This document shows, in pieces, positions 35,894 to 44,993 of a stretch of DNA of 54,736 nucleotides. The number at the start of each line of letters is the position of its first letter. Position 1 is the stretch's first letter. The position numbers and the translations under genes are program-made. Source of the stretch: CAYVQZ01 sp964453435 (GTDB lineage Bacteria > Abyssobacteria > SURF-5); assembly GCA_964453435.1 (NCBI GenBank), contig CAYVQZ010000036.1, positions 1 to 54,736 of the forward strand, given 5' to 3'. The notes beneath the pieces are model-generated. The model was not told the DNA's origin. It saw nothing but the letters and a program-made list of their open reading frames with translations, and ran no database searches.

Positions 35894-36078
35894 TTTGCCT
35901 TTTCCCTTTTTCCTTTTTTTGACCCGGCGCACGGAGTCGATTCACAGAATGTGAGTCATGATGTCTCGTGTTCCATTTGACTTTCGCAAACTTCCGCGAT
36001 ACGATTTCAGCAACCCTGATGGGCTCCCGCGAGTAGTTCCATCGCGCATCTGACCCTGTTATCTTCGAGGGAAGAGAA

Positions 36079-36789
36079 ATGAACGGTCCCCGGCCGGGCG
36101 TCGGTTCTCCTTCGCGCGTTTTCGGACGCAGGACGATTCGGCGAAGCGCGCTTCTCCTTACGGTGGTGAGTGTCGCGGCTATTGTGGTTTTTGCAAAATA
36201 CGGCGATTTCCAAACCTTGGAGAACAAAGAAACTCGTTCGCTGAACGCCGCCATCGACGAGAGACCAACCGCGGACTCTTATCGTTACCAAGCCAAACTG
36301 AACGAAGCGGTTTTCCCAACCGGCGACTCCGGGGAAAACATGGCGTGTTTCGGTGCGAATCGCACCCACCCGGGTTATTCTGCAGACATCGAATGGCTTC
36401 TTCGCGATTCTTTTCACGACAATCCTGAAGACTGCGCATTGAAGTTGTGGCTGGCCGCGGTATTGCTCCGGCAAGGAAAGACTCAATCCGCCCTTCAGCA
36501 ATACAGTGAAGTCATAGCCACCTGTCCGGAAAATGCCGACGCGCACTTCGGTCGCGGCAACGCTCTCCTTCTGTCTGAAGAATACGATCTGGCTATCGAA
36601 GATTTGCGGAAGGCCGTGCTGCTCGATGATGAGAACGCCTATTTCAACTTGTCCCTTGCACGGGCTCTCTTCCAAGTTGGTTTTCGGGCAGAAGCACATC
36701 AATTCCTCAATCGGGCAATCGAACTCGATCCCACGTATGCGAGCGTCAGACTCAATGCGGTCTTGAGGGAGACCGCCCTTCGGGAATGA
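36079..36789 (+). CDS. Membrane-anchored TPR protein
   Basis: A 236-residue protein. A basic stretch (RRTIRRSA) precedes one hydrophobic helix (about 23-39, LLLTVVSVAAIVVFAKY), so it is a type II anchor with the rest outside the cytosol. From about 115 onward come three to four TPR units (LKLWLAAVLLRQGKTQSALQQYSEVIATCPENADAHFGRGNALL, shown here as separate units of 34). GAGGGAAGAG lies before the ATG. It is divergent from the HEAT gene, which has the same layout of anchor plus helical repeats, so the two may form one envelope scaffold. Confidence 0.8.
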   Translation: MNGPRPGVGSPSRVFGRRTIRRSALLLTVVSVAAIVVFAKYGDFQTLENKETRSLNAAIDERPTADSYRYQAKLNEAVFPTGDSGENMACFGANRTHPGYSADIEWLLRDSFHDNPEDCALKLWLAAVLLRQGKTQSALQQYSEVIATCPENADAHFGRGNALLLSEEYDLAIEDLRKAVLLDDENAYFNLSLARALFQVGFRAEAHQFLNRAIELDPTYASVRLNAVLRETALRE

Positions 36790-37222
36790 AATCAACCTCG
36801 TTGGACAGATTCAGCGCCGACCGGCATTGGTCCGCAAACACAGTGGTGAAGAGCCTTCCGAAGGCGCACGCACATACACCAAAACCTTTCCCATGGCCTT
36901 CTCGCAGCACTTTCGCCCCACCTCAAAACGCCGCTTTGAACAGAACTCTAATTTGACTCTGGCCGCATCGCATGGTACGCTAACAATGGAAATGGCGAAG
37001 GCGTTGTGCCAATCCGTCCTGCGAGCGCATGAACCCACGCCTTCGCCCTTTTTCTGCGCTCGGGTCGGTCTCGATTGAGCAAAAGTCCGGCCAGGCGATT
37101 GGCGCGGGGCGGAGAGCACATGCGGCGCTGCTGCGAAAAAATCCGTCACCGTGACGGTTCGGAATATGCGAACATCTTCTCACTGTTCGAATTGCGAATG
37201 GTCTTCACAGACCCGGTGAACC
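36790..37222. other. Gene-poor stretch
   Basis: Frames exist on both strands but none has a ribosome site, a known motif or plausible composition. I see no promoter or repeat in it. Confidence 0.4.
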
Positions 37223-37360
37223 ATGAGCAGGATTCTTCTGTTGGCATTCGGCATTGCTTTCTTCCTGGGCGTCGCTCTTGCATTTGTTGGAGCGTGGCGG
37301 CTGTGGCGGCGCATAGCAGAAGCGCGGCATAAAGGCGACAAATGGAAGACCGGAAATTGA
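37223..37360 (+). CDS. Possible 45-residue membrane peptide
   Basis: A short frame starting MSRILLLAFGIAFFLGVALA with one hydrophobic helix and a basic tail (RLWRRIAEARHKGDKWKTGN). It looks like a small membrane protein, but there is no ribosome site upstream of the ATG and no partner gene. Composition is the only support. Confidence 0.3.
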   Translation: MSRILLLAFGIAFFLGVALAFVGAWRLWRRIAEARHKGDKWKTGN

Positions 37361-37420
37361 TTGTCGGTGACCTGATCAACCGCATGCGTGCCGGACGAAT
37401 CTGTCCGAACGGTGCTCACG

Positions 37421-37541
37421 GTGAAGGTTTGTTCGCTTCGGGGACAGTGAATCCGTCTCACCGTTGGTGATGCGGGGAGGCAGTCCGCCAATCTACGAAT
37501 CCCCAAAATGCTGGCGCTTTTCAGCGGGTTGTCCCCGCAAT
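37421..37541. repeat. Dispersed intergenic repeat, copy C (partial)
   Basis: Holds GCTTCGGGGACAGTGAATCC, GTCTCACCGTTGG, GGCAGTCCGCCAATCTACGA and ATCCCC, matching copies A and B. Its right part is truncated. Confidence 0.7.
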
Positions 37542-37579
37542 ATTCATCTTTCAGCCTGTTTTTCCTATCCGTTTCGGTC

Positions 37580-37608
37580 TTGACGGAACCTTGAGCGTAT
37601 GCTATATT
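37580..37608 (+). promoter_or_regulatory. Promoter of the ykgJ-like and carB genes
   Basis: TTGACG (37580-37585), 17 bases, TATATT (37603-37608), with a TG extension (TGCTATATT). Confidence 0.8.
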
Positions 37609-37648
37609 ATGTCGGTTTTTCAGTGGAAGCATTGAGGTTTTTTGCCTG

Positions 37649-37900
37649 ATGAAAACGACCGCATTAAAGGGGTTGGAACTGAAAGTCCAACGAACCGTTA
37701 CTGCCTTTCTGCCGGTTGACGAGAAACGGAGAGGCGCCTGCCTGCAGTGCGGCCGGTGTTGTCAGTTTGTCTTCAAATGTCCTTTCTATGACGGGAAAGA
37801 ATGCGTAATCTATTCGTTCCGTCCTCTTCAGTGCCGGAAGTATCCCCGAACGAGCGAAGAGTCCATTGTGCCCGGTTGTGGCTTCACGTTCGGCGATTGA
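37649..37900 (+). CDS. YkgJ-type cysteine-cluster protein (short)
   Basis: An 83-residue protein of the YkgJ/CxxCxxCC family, predicted to bind zinc or an iron-sulfur cluster. The core is CLQCGRCCQFVFKCPFYDG near 32-50, then CVIYSFRPLQCRKYPRT and a last cysteine in GCGFTFGD. It is shorter than most family members, which run past 100 residues, but the motif set is complete. Function is unknown. It lies between a strong promoter and carB (54-base gap), so it probably opens the carB transcript. Confidence 0.78.
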   Translation: MKTTALKGLELKVQRTVTAFLPVDEKRRGACLQCGRCCQFVFKCPFYDGKECVIYSFRPLQCRKYPRTSEESIVPGCGFTFGD

Positions 37901-37954
37901 CCTCCTCTCGACGGCTCGACGAGCGCGATCGAGTCGGCAAAGCCGCTGTCACCT

Positions 37955-40900
37955 ATGCCCAAACGAACTGATATCCGAAAGATTCTCATAGTCGGTTCCG
38001 GTCCCATCATAATCGGACAGGCGTGCGAGTTCGATTATTCCGGAGCGCAGGCATGCAAAGCTTTGAAGGAAGAAGGCTATGAGATTGTTCTGGTGAACAG
38101 CAATCCGGCCACAATCATGACCGACCCGGAAATGGCCGACCGGACCTATATCGAACCGCTGGCCCCGGAAGTCGTGGCCAAGATTATCGAACGCGAACGT
38201 CCCCAGGCGCTTCTCCCCACGCTGGGCGGCCAAACAGGACTCAACCTGGCGGTCGACCTGGCGAACCTGGGAGTGCTGGACAGTTGCGGTGTCGAACTCA
38301 TCGGCGCCAAGCTGGACGCGATAAAGAAGGCCGAGGACCGGTCACTGTTCAAGGCTGCCATGACCAGAATAGGGCTTCTGCTGCCCCGAAGCTTCTTTTG
38401 TCATTCAATCAAAGAGGCGATGGCGGGGATCGGCGAAATCGGGTTTCCCGTCGTAATCCGGCCGTCATTCACACTTGGCGGAACGGGCGGAAGCGTTGCG
38501 TATAACGTGGAGGAGTTCGAGCGCGTCGTGAAATGGGGCCTCGACGCCAGCCCGATCAGCGAGGTCCTTGTCGAGGAATCCGTCATCGGGTGGAAAGAGT
38601 ACGAACTCGAGGTGATGCGTGACGGCGCCGACAACGTCGTCATTGTCTGCTCGATCGAAAATTTCGACCCGATGGGCATTCACACGGGCGACAGCATAAC
38701 CGTTGCCCCGGCGCAGACCCTCTCCGACAAGGAATACCAGTTGATGCGCGACGCCGCGATCGCGGTCATCCGCGAGATCGGGGTGGACACCGGCGGTTCG
38801 AATATTCAATTCGCGGTCGACCCCTCGAACGGCCGCATGGTAATCATCGAAATGAATCCCCGCGTTTCTCGCAGTTCCGCGCTTGCGTCGAAGGCGACGG
38901 GATTCCCGATAGCGAAAATCGCGGCCAAGCTCGCCGTCGGTTACACGCTCGATGAGATTCCGAACGACATTACCAGGAAGACGCCCGCGTCGTTTGAACC
39001 AACAATTGATTACTGCGTTGTAAAAATACCTCGCTGGGCCTTCGAAAAATTCCCCGGCGCGGACCCGTCCCTTACCATTCAGATGAAAAGCGTTGGCGAA
39101 ACGATGAGTATCGGGCGCACCTTCAAGGAGGCGCTCCAAAAAGGGCTACGGTCGCTCGAGATCGACAGGTACGGACTCGGGTGCGACGGCAAGACGATGC
39201 GCTTTCCCGCTGGCATCTCCCTTGAAGAACGGGTGAACCAGATCAGGGAAAACCTTCGCACACCCACGAATGAGCGCATTTTCTACCTGCGCGAGGCCAT
39301 CCTCGCGGGGCTGGACATCGAAGAGATTCATGCGCTCAGCCGAATCGACCCTTGGTTCCTCAATAATATGAAAGATATTATCGAAATGGAGAACCGGTTG
39401 CGCGCGGCGGACAACCGGATGAGCGGAGTTCTCAAGGGGGATGCCGACCCGGCGAACGAGCCCGAAATGAGACTCCTCCTGAAAGAAGCAAAGCAATACG
39501 GGTTTTCCGACTGCCAGCTTGCGCACCTCTGGCACTCCGACGAACTGACGGTGAGGGCGGCCCGCAAACGAATGGGCGTTGAAGCCACGTTTAAGCTCGT
39601 CGACACGTGCGCCGCCGAGTTCGAGGCGTACACTCCGTACTATTACTCGACATATTCCGACGAGGACGAGGTGCGACCGTCGAACAGGAAAAAAATCATG
39701 ATACTGGGCGGCGGTCCCAACCGTATCGGGCAGGGGATAGAGTTCGATTATTGCTGCGTGCATGCCGCTTTCGCCTTGAAGGAAGAGGGCTGCGAAACAA
39801 TCATGGTGAACAGCAATCCGGAAACGGTCAGCACCGATTACGATACGTCCGACAAACTGTATTTCGAGCCGCTCACGCTCGAGGACGTGCTCAATATCGC
39901 CGACAAGGAAAAGCCAGACGGTGTCATCGTGCAATTCGGTGGACAGACACCCTTGAAGCTCGCTGTTCCACTCCAGAAGGCGGGCGTCCCGATTATCGGC
40001 ACTCAGCCCGATAGCATCGACGTCGCCGAGGACCGAAAACTATTCCGGCAAATTCTTGACCGGTTCGGGCTGAAGCAGGCCCCGAGCGATACCGCCCTCT
40101 CGCCCGAAGAGGCCCTGGAAATCGCTCATCGGATCGGATATCCTGTCCTCGTCCGTCCTTCCTACGTGCTCGGCGGAAGAGCGATGATCGTTGCCTATGA
40201 CGACGAACACCTGCGGAGCTACATGGCCCTCGCGCGCGAGGCGTCGCCCGACCATCCGATCCTCGTCGACAAGTTTCTCGAAGACGCCATCGAGGTCGAT
40301 GTCGATGCCGTATCTGACGGGAAAGAGGTCGTCGTGGCCGGAATTATGGAGCACATCGAACTCGCCGGTGTGCACTCGGGTGACAGCGCATGCGTGCTGC
40401 CGCCCCACACGTTGCGGGAGCGGGAAGTGGCCGCACTCGAGGAGCAAACGCGCAAACTGGCGCTTGCGCTGGATGTCGTCGGTCTCATCAACATACAGTT
40501 CGCGATCAAAGACGGTGAGATTTTCGTGCTGGAAGTCAATCCCCGGGCCTCGCGCACCGTGCCGTTTGTCTCGAAGGCGACCGGCATTCCGTGGGCAAAG
40601 ATAGCAGCCAAGCTCATGGTCGGCAGGTCGTTGAAAGAGCTCGGCGTTTTTTCACGGCGGAGACTTCGTCATTTCGCCGTCAAAGAGGCGGTCCTGCCTT
40701 TCAATAAGTTCCCCGGCATCGACACCGTTCTCGGGCCGGAGATGAAATCGACCGGCGAAGTTATGGGAATCGACAAAACGGTCGGTCTTGCCTTCGCGAA
40801 GTCGCAGCTTGCCGTCAATTCGCTCCTTCCGCTAAGAGGACGGGTGCTGATAAGTGTGAATGACCGCGACAAGGACAAAATCGTTCCCCTTGCCGGGAAG

Positions 40901-41263
40901 CTTCGCAAGATGGGTTTCGATATTATGGCGACGCGCGGAACGGCGGCCCGCCTGGCCGACTGCGGGATGGAAGTCGAAATGGTGTACAAGGTCAACGAGG
41001 ACCGTCCCAATGTCGTGGACCATATAAAAAATAAGCAGGTCTCCCTGATCATCAACACTCCTCTGGGCAAGGCATCCGCATTCGACGAAGTCGCCATCCG
41101 ACGGGCGGCGGTCGATTACAGGGTTCCTTACATCACGACGATGGCGGCCGCTCGGGCTACAGTGAGCGCGCTCGAAGCGCTCATATCCGGCGGGCTTTCC
41201 GTCAAAAGCCTCCAGGAATATCATGCCGAAAGCCGGCCGTCAGCGGCAGAAGAAGTCAGCTGA
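37955..41263 (+). CDS. carB: Carbamoyl-phosphate synthase large subunit
   Basis: A 1102-residue enzyme that makes carbamoyl phosphate from bicarbonate, ammonia and two ATP, for pyrimidines and arginine. The two homologous ATP-grasp halves are clear: KILIVGSGPIIIGQACEFDY at the N-terminus and its repeat KIMILGGGPNRIGQGIEFDY near 580. Each half carries MNPRVSRSSALASKATG- or NPRASRTVPFVSKATG-type metal loops. An allosteric MGS-like domain forms the last 150 residues. Length is normal. The small glutaminase subunit carA is not adjacent. There is no clear ribosome site before the ATG, so coupling to the short YkgJ-like gene is likely. Confidence 0.96.
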   Translation: MPKRTDIRKILIVGSGPIIIGQACEFDYSGAQACKALKEEGYEIVLVNSNPATIMTDPEMADRTYIEPLAPEVVAKIIERERPQALLPTLGGQTGLNLAVDLANLGVLDSCGVELIGAKLDAIKKAEDRSLFKAAMTRIGLLLPRSFFCHSIKEAMAGIGEIGFPVVIRPSFTLGGTGGSVAYNVEEFERVVKWGLDASPISEVLVEESVIGWKEYELEVMRDGADNVVIVCSIENFDPMGIHTGDSITVAPAQTLSDKEYQLMRDAAIAVIREIGVDTGGSNIQFAVDPSNGRMVIIEMNPRVSRSSALASKATGFPIAKIAAKLAVGYTLDEIPNDITRKTPASFEPTIDYCVVKIPRWAFEKFPGADPSLTIQMKSVGETMSIGRTFKEALQKGLRSLEIDRYGLGCDGKTMRFPAGISLEERVNQIRENLRTPTNERIFYLREAILAGLDIEEIHALSRIDPWFLNNMKDIIEMENRLRAADNRMSGVLKGDADPANEPEMRLLLKEAKQYGFSDCQLAHLWHSDELTVRAARKRMGVEATFKLVDTCAAEFEAYTPYYYSTYSDEDEVRPSNRKKIMILGGGPNRIGQGIEFDYCCVHAAFALKEEGCETIMVNSNPETVSTDYDTSDKLYFEPLTLEDVLNIADKEKPDGVIVQFGGQTPLKLAVPLQKAGVPIIGTQPDSIDVAEDRKLFRQILDRFGLKQAPSDTALSPEEALEIAHRIGYPVLVRPSYVLGGRAMIVAYDDEHLRSYMALAREASPDHPILVDKFLEDAIEVDVDAVSDGKEVVVAGIMEHIELAGVHSGDSACVLPPHTLREREVAALEEQTRKLALALDVVGLINIQFAIKDGEIFVLEVNPRASRTVPFVSKATGIPWAKIAAKLMVGRSLKELGVFSRRRLRHFAVKEAVLPFNKFPGIDTVLGPEMKSTGEVMGIDKTVGLAFAKSQLAVNSLLPLRGRVLISVNDRDKDKIVPLAGKLRKMGFDIMATRGTAARLADCGMEVEMVYKVNEDRPNVVDHIKNKQVSLIINTPLGKASAFDEVAIRRAAVDYRVPYITTMAAARATVSALEALISGGLSVKSLQEYHAESRPSAAEEVS

Positions 41264-41331
41264 GCCGTGAAGGCCCTGACCTCGGCCGGCTATCCCGAAC
41301 ATCTACCCGCCAGCGCGGCGCCGGAGACCTC

Positions 41332-41372
41332 AAAAAAAGCGCGCGAGGCGTCGCTCGTCGCCTCGCACGCTT
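41332..41372 (-). terminator. Terminator between carB and the DUF2148 operon
   Basis: Stem AAGCG-c-GCGAGGCG (41337-41350) with CGCCTCGC-a-CGCTT (41359-41372), eight-base loop, one mismatch. Seven A at 41332-41338 give a T run for the minus-strand operon. Confidence 0.75.
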
Positions 41373-41402
41373 CTTGAAACATCTTGCCTCAAAAAATGCT
41401 TC

Positions 41403-42275
41403 CTATTCTTCCGCTTCTGCGGCGGCGCGTTCCGCTATCTTCTGGCGCGTCTCCATCACGAGCTGCATGACTCGCGCCATCCCTGCTTCCTTGCTCGCCT
41501 GATCGACTTCTTCTCGTTTTGAGATACGGACATACCGCGGGTCGGTCTCCCACTGGTCCGAATGCTTAATGCGCGGGTCGCCCGTGCCGGGGAACCCCAT
41601 GAAATGGGTGGGAAGAGCGCGCATCATGTACGTCACAATGAGGTTCTTGTCATACTGCTCCATCAACGATGGGCGGTTGTAATAAACCTCGTTTTCGGCT
41701 GGCCCCAGGCATATTCCGATTGCGATTTCGCAGCCGGCAAGATAGCCCAACGCCTGCGATATGGCGCCAACCGACGCCATCGCCCGATTTTCGATGCCGT
41801 ACTGTGACGCGGCGGCGCATGCCCAGTCCATGGCAGCGCCCGTGTCGATGGCTTTCCACACGCAGACCGGTCCGGGAGTGCCGAACGCGCTCGGCCGCGT
41901 AAAATCGGGAGGCTTGGCTCGTTCTTCTTCCACGTACTTATTATGCTCCGCGCAGGTGGCGAACCCGCAGGCGCCGCAATCCCATCCGAGTTCGGAATTG
42001 CCGATTCCCTTGCCGCCGAGCAGCATGATGACGGGAAGCGTGCCTTTGTCCTTGCACGCTTGCAGTGTTTTGTTATCGCCGTAGCACACGGTGTTGTCTT
42101 CGCCAAGGATACCAAGCACTTCAATGAGCGGATCGAGGTCTTCCCCGGTAAGTATCTCGACCTTTAGTTCGGTGGTTCCTGTCATTTGGGGGGCCTTAAA
42201 TGCGGCAATGGCGCACAGTTGAGCCGCGGTCAGAAGGCCCTCATTGGCAAACTGTTTTCCTTCGTAATACGCCAT
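41403..42275 (-). CDS. DUF2148 ferredoxin-domain protein, second of a pair
   Basis: A 290-residue protein of the DUF2148 family, which is found in anaerobes and predicted to hold an iron-sulfur cluster. The signature cysteines are in DCGACGFATCAEH near 98-110, with further cysteines in VCVWKAIDTG and DWACAAASQYG. The long acidic tail (about 255-290) is extra. GGAGGG precedes the ATG and lies inside the last codons of the other DUF2148 gene; the two are three bases apart, so they are translated together and probably form a heteromer. Reaction unknown. Confidence 0.8.
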   Translation of the reverse strand: MAYYEGKQFANEGLLTAAQLCAIAAFKAPQMTGTTELKVEILTGEDLDPLIEVLGILGEDNTVCYGDNKTLQACKDKGTLPVIMLLGGKGIGNSELGWDCGACGFATCAEHNKYVEEERAKPPDFTRPSAFGTPGPVCVWKAIDTGAAMDWACAAASQYGIENRAMASVGAISQALGYLAGCEIAIGICLGPAENEVYYNRPSLMEQYDKNLIVTYMMRALPTHFMGFPGTGDPRIKHSDQWETDPRYVRISKREEVDQASKEAGMARVMQLVMETRQKIAERAAAEAEE

Positions 42276-42278
42276 GCC

Positions 42279-43061
42279 TCAGCCCTCCTTTTCCTCTCCG
42301 GTGTCCGGGTTGAGCGGGTCCCAAATTCGGTACGGCAGCCAGTTCACCATTCTGGCAATCACGTGTTTGTCGCGCACCGTATTAATCACCCGGGCAAGGT
42401 TATGCATCTGGTAGTCGGGCAGGATGTCGACATAGGGGCTCTTTGCCTTCCCGGCAACCGGCACGCCGACCACCAGCGGCGACTTCGGGCAATAGCCGAG
42501 TTTTTGCCCTGCGACTCCCACCGACATCAGGGGACGCGCGTCCACAAACAGCCGGTTCGCCATCACGAGGGCCGACCCGACCGCCCATCCCATGCCATAC
42601 ACGTTCATCGTGCACATGGGGCCGTCAACAAGCCAGTCGGGGTGTTGCGGTTCGGATTCATCAATGATTCCGTACCGCGCCCCGCGCCGCTCATACACGA
42701 ATTGGCAACCGGCGCCACCGCCACAGTAGCCGCATCCCGTATCGAACGGGCGATAGGCAACGAGCGCGCCGATAAACAGAATGGCGTCGGAATCGCGCAC
42801 CATTGCCGCTTCATATTTGAACATCCTTTTCCAACGATTGTCGTCCGGCCTCTGTCTGGCCAGTTCCTCCATCTTCTTGGCCACCTTGTCCAGTTCCTCC
42901 GCGCCGTAGACAATGTGGCATTCGGCCATTTGCACACCGCCCTGGCTGGGGGCCGTTATCACCGCGTTCGCCATCAAGCGCGCGGCGTTGACAACAGTCT
43001 CCTGCCTCGCCAAATCATTCGGAGCATAGGGGGGCCATTCTTCAATGTAGATTTCCGGCAT
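42279..43061 (-). CDS. DUF2148 ferredoxin-domain protein, first of a pair
   Basis: A 260-residue paralogue of the next gene. It shares the layout of an N-terminal alpha-beta region, a cysteine motif DTGCGYCGGGAGCQF near 132-146 that differs from its partner's, and PMCTMNVYGMGWAVGSALVMA near 170-190. The C-terminus (WLPYRIWDPLNP) is distinct. I set the start at 43061 (MPEIYIEEW), where GGAGAGTGGAG precedes the ATG. Driven by the promoter at 43322-43350 with a long leader. Function unknown; iron-sulfur binding is inferred from the cysteines. Confidence 0.78.
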   Translation of the reverse strand: MPEIYIEEWPPYAPNDLARQETVVNAARLMANAVITAPSQGGVQMAECHIVYGAEELDKVAKKMEELARQRPDDNRWKRMFKYEAAMVRDSDAILFIGALVAYRPFDTGCGYCGGGAGCQFVYERRGARYGIIDESEPQHPDWLVDGPMCTMNVYGMGWAVGSALVMANRLFVDARPLMSVGVAGQKLGYCPKSPLVVGVPVAGKAKSPYVDILPDYQMHNLARVINTVRDKHVIARMVNWLPYRIWDPLNPDTGEEKEG

Positions 43062-43321
43062 CTCCACTCTCCTTTTCAATACTTCCGTTTATGAAGGGGA
43101 ACGAATCCTCGAACAAGAATTGCTCCGCCCTCCCATCCGATCGGTTTTCAAATTGTTGGACGAACTCCGTGCATAGTCCATCCGAACAGAAACATCACCT
43201 CCCTGGTTTTCATGGCGTTCCTTTTTGCCAAAAGACAACAAGACGGAATCCGCAATTCTGCCGAGAGACGGTAGGGGGCTTTTTGTAATCGGTCTTGGGA
43301 TAAGACCCGTCAGCGACGGCG

Positions 43322-43350
43322 ATTATATCACGTCGCATCCGGAAGGACAA
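43322..43350 (-). promoter_or_regulatory. Candidate promoter of the DUF2148 pair
   Basis: On the minus strand TTGTCC (43345-43350), 17 bases, TATAAT (43322-43327). The leader would be about 250 bases and holds no frame I can support. Confidence 0.5.
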
Positions 43351-43380
43351 ATCTTGTATTTCTCTCCCGATTCGGCAATC

Positions 43381-43495
43381 AATGCTTCGGGAGCAGTCCC
43401 GATTCTCTCCCGCCGGTCACGCGGGGCGCGTGATTCGTTCGGCGGTGAAAAGACAGGAGATAATTGGGTGCAGTGAATCCGTCCCACGGTTGGAA
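43381..43495. repeat. Dispersed intergenic repeat, copy D1
   Basis: Contains GCTTCGGGAGCAGTCCCGAT, GATAATTGGGTGCAGTGAAT and GTCCCACGGTTGG, in the order seen in the other copies. Confidence 0.65.
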
Positions 43496-43599
43496 TAACA
43501 AAAGGGGGTCAAAAAAACGGCTTTTGCAGATGCCCCCGGAGCGACGCTCTCGGCCCCGGTCATTGGAGGACCCCATGCCGCACGGTGTCCCCCAATAAC

Positions 43600-43782
43600 C
43601 GGCATCACCAATCGTGGGACGGATGCGCTGTGAGTGTGTCCCCACGGTTGCCCATTCTGCCGAAAGGCCGAAGCCCTAATTCCGGCGACATGGAGCCGAA
43701 GGTCACGCTCCGTGTGATTCCGTGTCCCCGGAATTAGCACGCCCCGATCAATCGTGAGACAGATTCACCATCCCCGACGCGC
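43600..43782. repeat. Dispersed intergenic repeat, copy D2
   Basis: Bounded by AATCGTGGGACGGATGC at the left and AATCGTGAGACAGATTCACC at the right, with the GTGTGTCCCCACGGTTG arm and a TCACGCTCCGTGTGA palindrome inside. With D1 it fills most of the 950-base gap between the DUF2148 pair and the methyltransferase operon; I see no gene there. Confidence 0.65.
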
Positions 43783-43942
43783 GTCATCGACCGGTGGAAC
43801 AGGCACACTCTTGCCCTTTACCTCCGACCGGCGAAAATTCGGATATGTCAGCTACCAACTCTGCCGGGATATCCCACCCTTTTGGGGACACAATGCCGCG
43901 TGCCCCGAGAGACCTCGGAAAAGCCGTCACCTTTCTCCCGAA

Positions 43943-43971
43943 TTGAAGCGTGGCGCGAATTCTGGTATTAT
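43943..43971 (+). promoter_or_regulatory. Promoter of the methyl-transfer operon
   Basis: TTGAAG (43943-43948), 17 bases, TATTAT (43966-43971). The first gene starts 39 bases later. Confidence 0.75.
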
Positions 43972-44009
43972 TTAATGAGGAAATTTTCTCATCCGCCCCC
44001 GGAGAGACC

Positions 44010-44993
44010 ATGACCGGTCACGAGATCATTACGCGCGCAATCGAGTTCAAGAGCCCGGAACGAATCGGCATCATCTTCGACGAACTCGGAATCAACGACA
44101 CATACATCCTCTCGTACGGGTTCGGGAAGAACTATCAGCCCGAGAGTTTGGACGAGGATGAATGGGGATGCGTTCGCGAGAAGACGGACATGGCGAATAT
44201 GGGCCAGGTGAAACGGCATCCGGTCCACACCATGGACGACCTGAAACGGCGGACATTTCCCGACCCGAACGACGATGCCCGCTATGAGCCGATTGAGATG
44301 ATTCTTCCGTATGCGGGCGACCGCTACGCGCTTGGCTACATCGGGTTCGGCCTGTTCGAACAACTCCATTTTCTGCACGGCTTCGAGCAATCGCTGGCGG
44401 ACCTTTATCTGAATCCGGAACTCATCGGGACCCTTCTTGACATCATCACGGATTTCAAGCTGGGCCTCCTCGAAAATTTCAAAAAAAGATTCGCCGGCAG
44501 GATACACGGCGTAACGATGACCGACGACTGGGGCACACAGCAGAACATATTCATCAGTGTTCCCATGTGGCGTCAATTCTTTCGGCCACGGTACGAGAAG
44601 CTGTTCAGCGCCGCGCACGACGGCGGCATGCATTTCTGGCTGCACTCATGCGGCAGAGTGAACGAGTTGATTCCCGAATTCATAGACCTCGGTCTTGACG
44701 TCATAAACTTGCAGCAGCCGCGCGCGCTCGGAATCGAGGAAATCGGGGCGCGATTCCGCGGCAAAATATGCTTCGAATCGCTGCTCGACATACAGGCGAC
44801 GCTGCCGGCGGGCTCGCAAGAAGAAATGGAAGAAGAGGCGCGACTCCTGCTCGAACACTGGGCGACACCGGAGGGCGGCTTCATTCTCAGCGATTACGAC
44901 GACAGCGCGGCCATCCAGGTGTCATACGAACAGAAAAAGAAAATGCTCGAAGCGTTCACAAAGGTCGGTGAATTCCATGTCGCAGCGGCCTGA
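44010..44993 (+). CDS. Uroporphyrinogen decarboxylase-fold methyltransferase
   Basis: A 327-residue TIM-barrel protein of the URO-D family. The branch near MtaA/MtbA moves methyl groups to or from corrinoid proteins instead of decarboxylating haem precursors. Evidence for that branch is the start MTGHEIITRAIEFKSPERIG, the zinc-type motif HSCGRVNELIPEFIDLG near 211 with the H-x-C pair, and the neighbours. I set the start at 44010, where GGAGAG lies five bases before the ATG. It overlaps the next gene by 17 bases. The methyl donor is unknown. Confidence 0.82.
   Translation: MTGHEIITRAIEFKSPERIGIIFDELGINDTYILSYGFGKNYQPESLDEDEWGCVREKTDMANMGQVKRHPVHTMDDLKRRTFPDPNDDARYEPIEMILPYAGDRYALGYIGFGLFEQLHFLHGFEQSLADLYLNPELIGTLLDIITDFKLGLLENFKKRFAGRIHGVTMTDDWGTQQNIFISVPMWRQFFRPRYEKLFSAAHDGGMHFWLHSCGRVNELIPEFIDLGLDVINLQQPRALGIEEIGARFRGKICFESLLDIQATLPAGSQEEMEEEARLLLEHWATPEGGFILSDYDDSAAIQVSYEQKKKMLEAFTKVGEFHVAAA

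Noticed and set aside
36007..36795. A 262-codon minus-strand frame over the TPR gene
   Set aside because: The plus-strand protein has a membrane anchor and TPR units with a good ribosome site; the minus frame has no motif.
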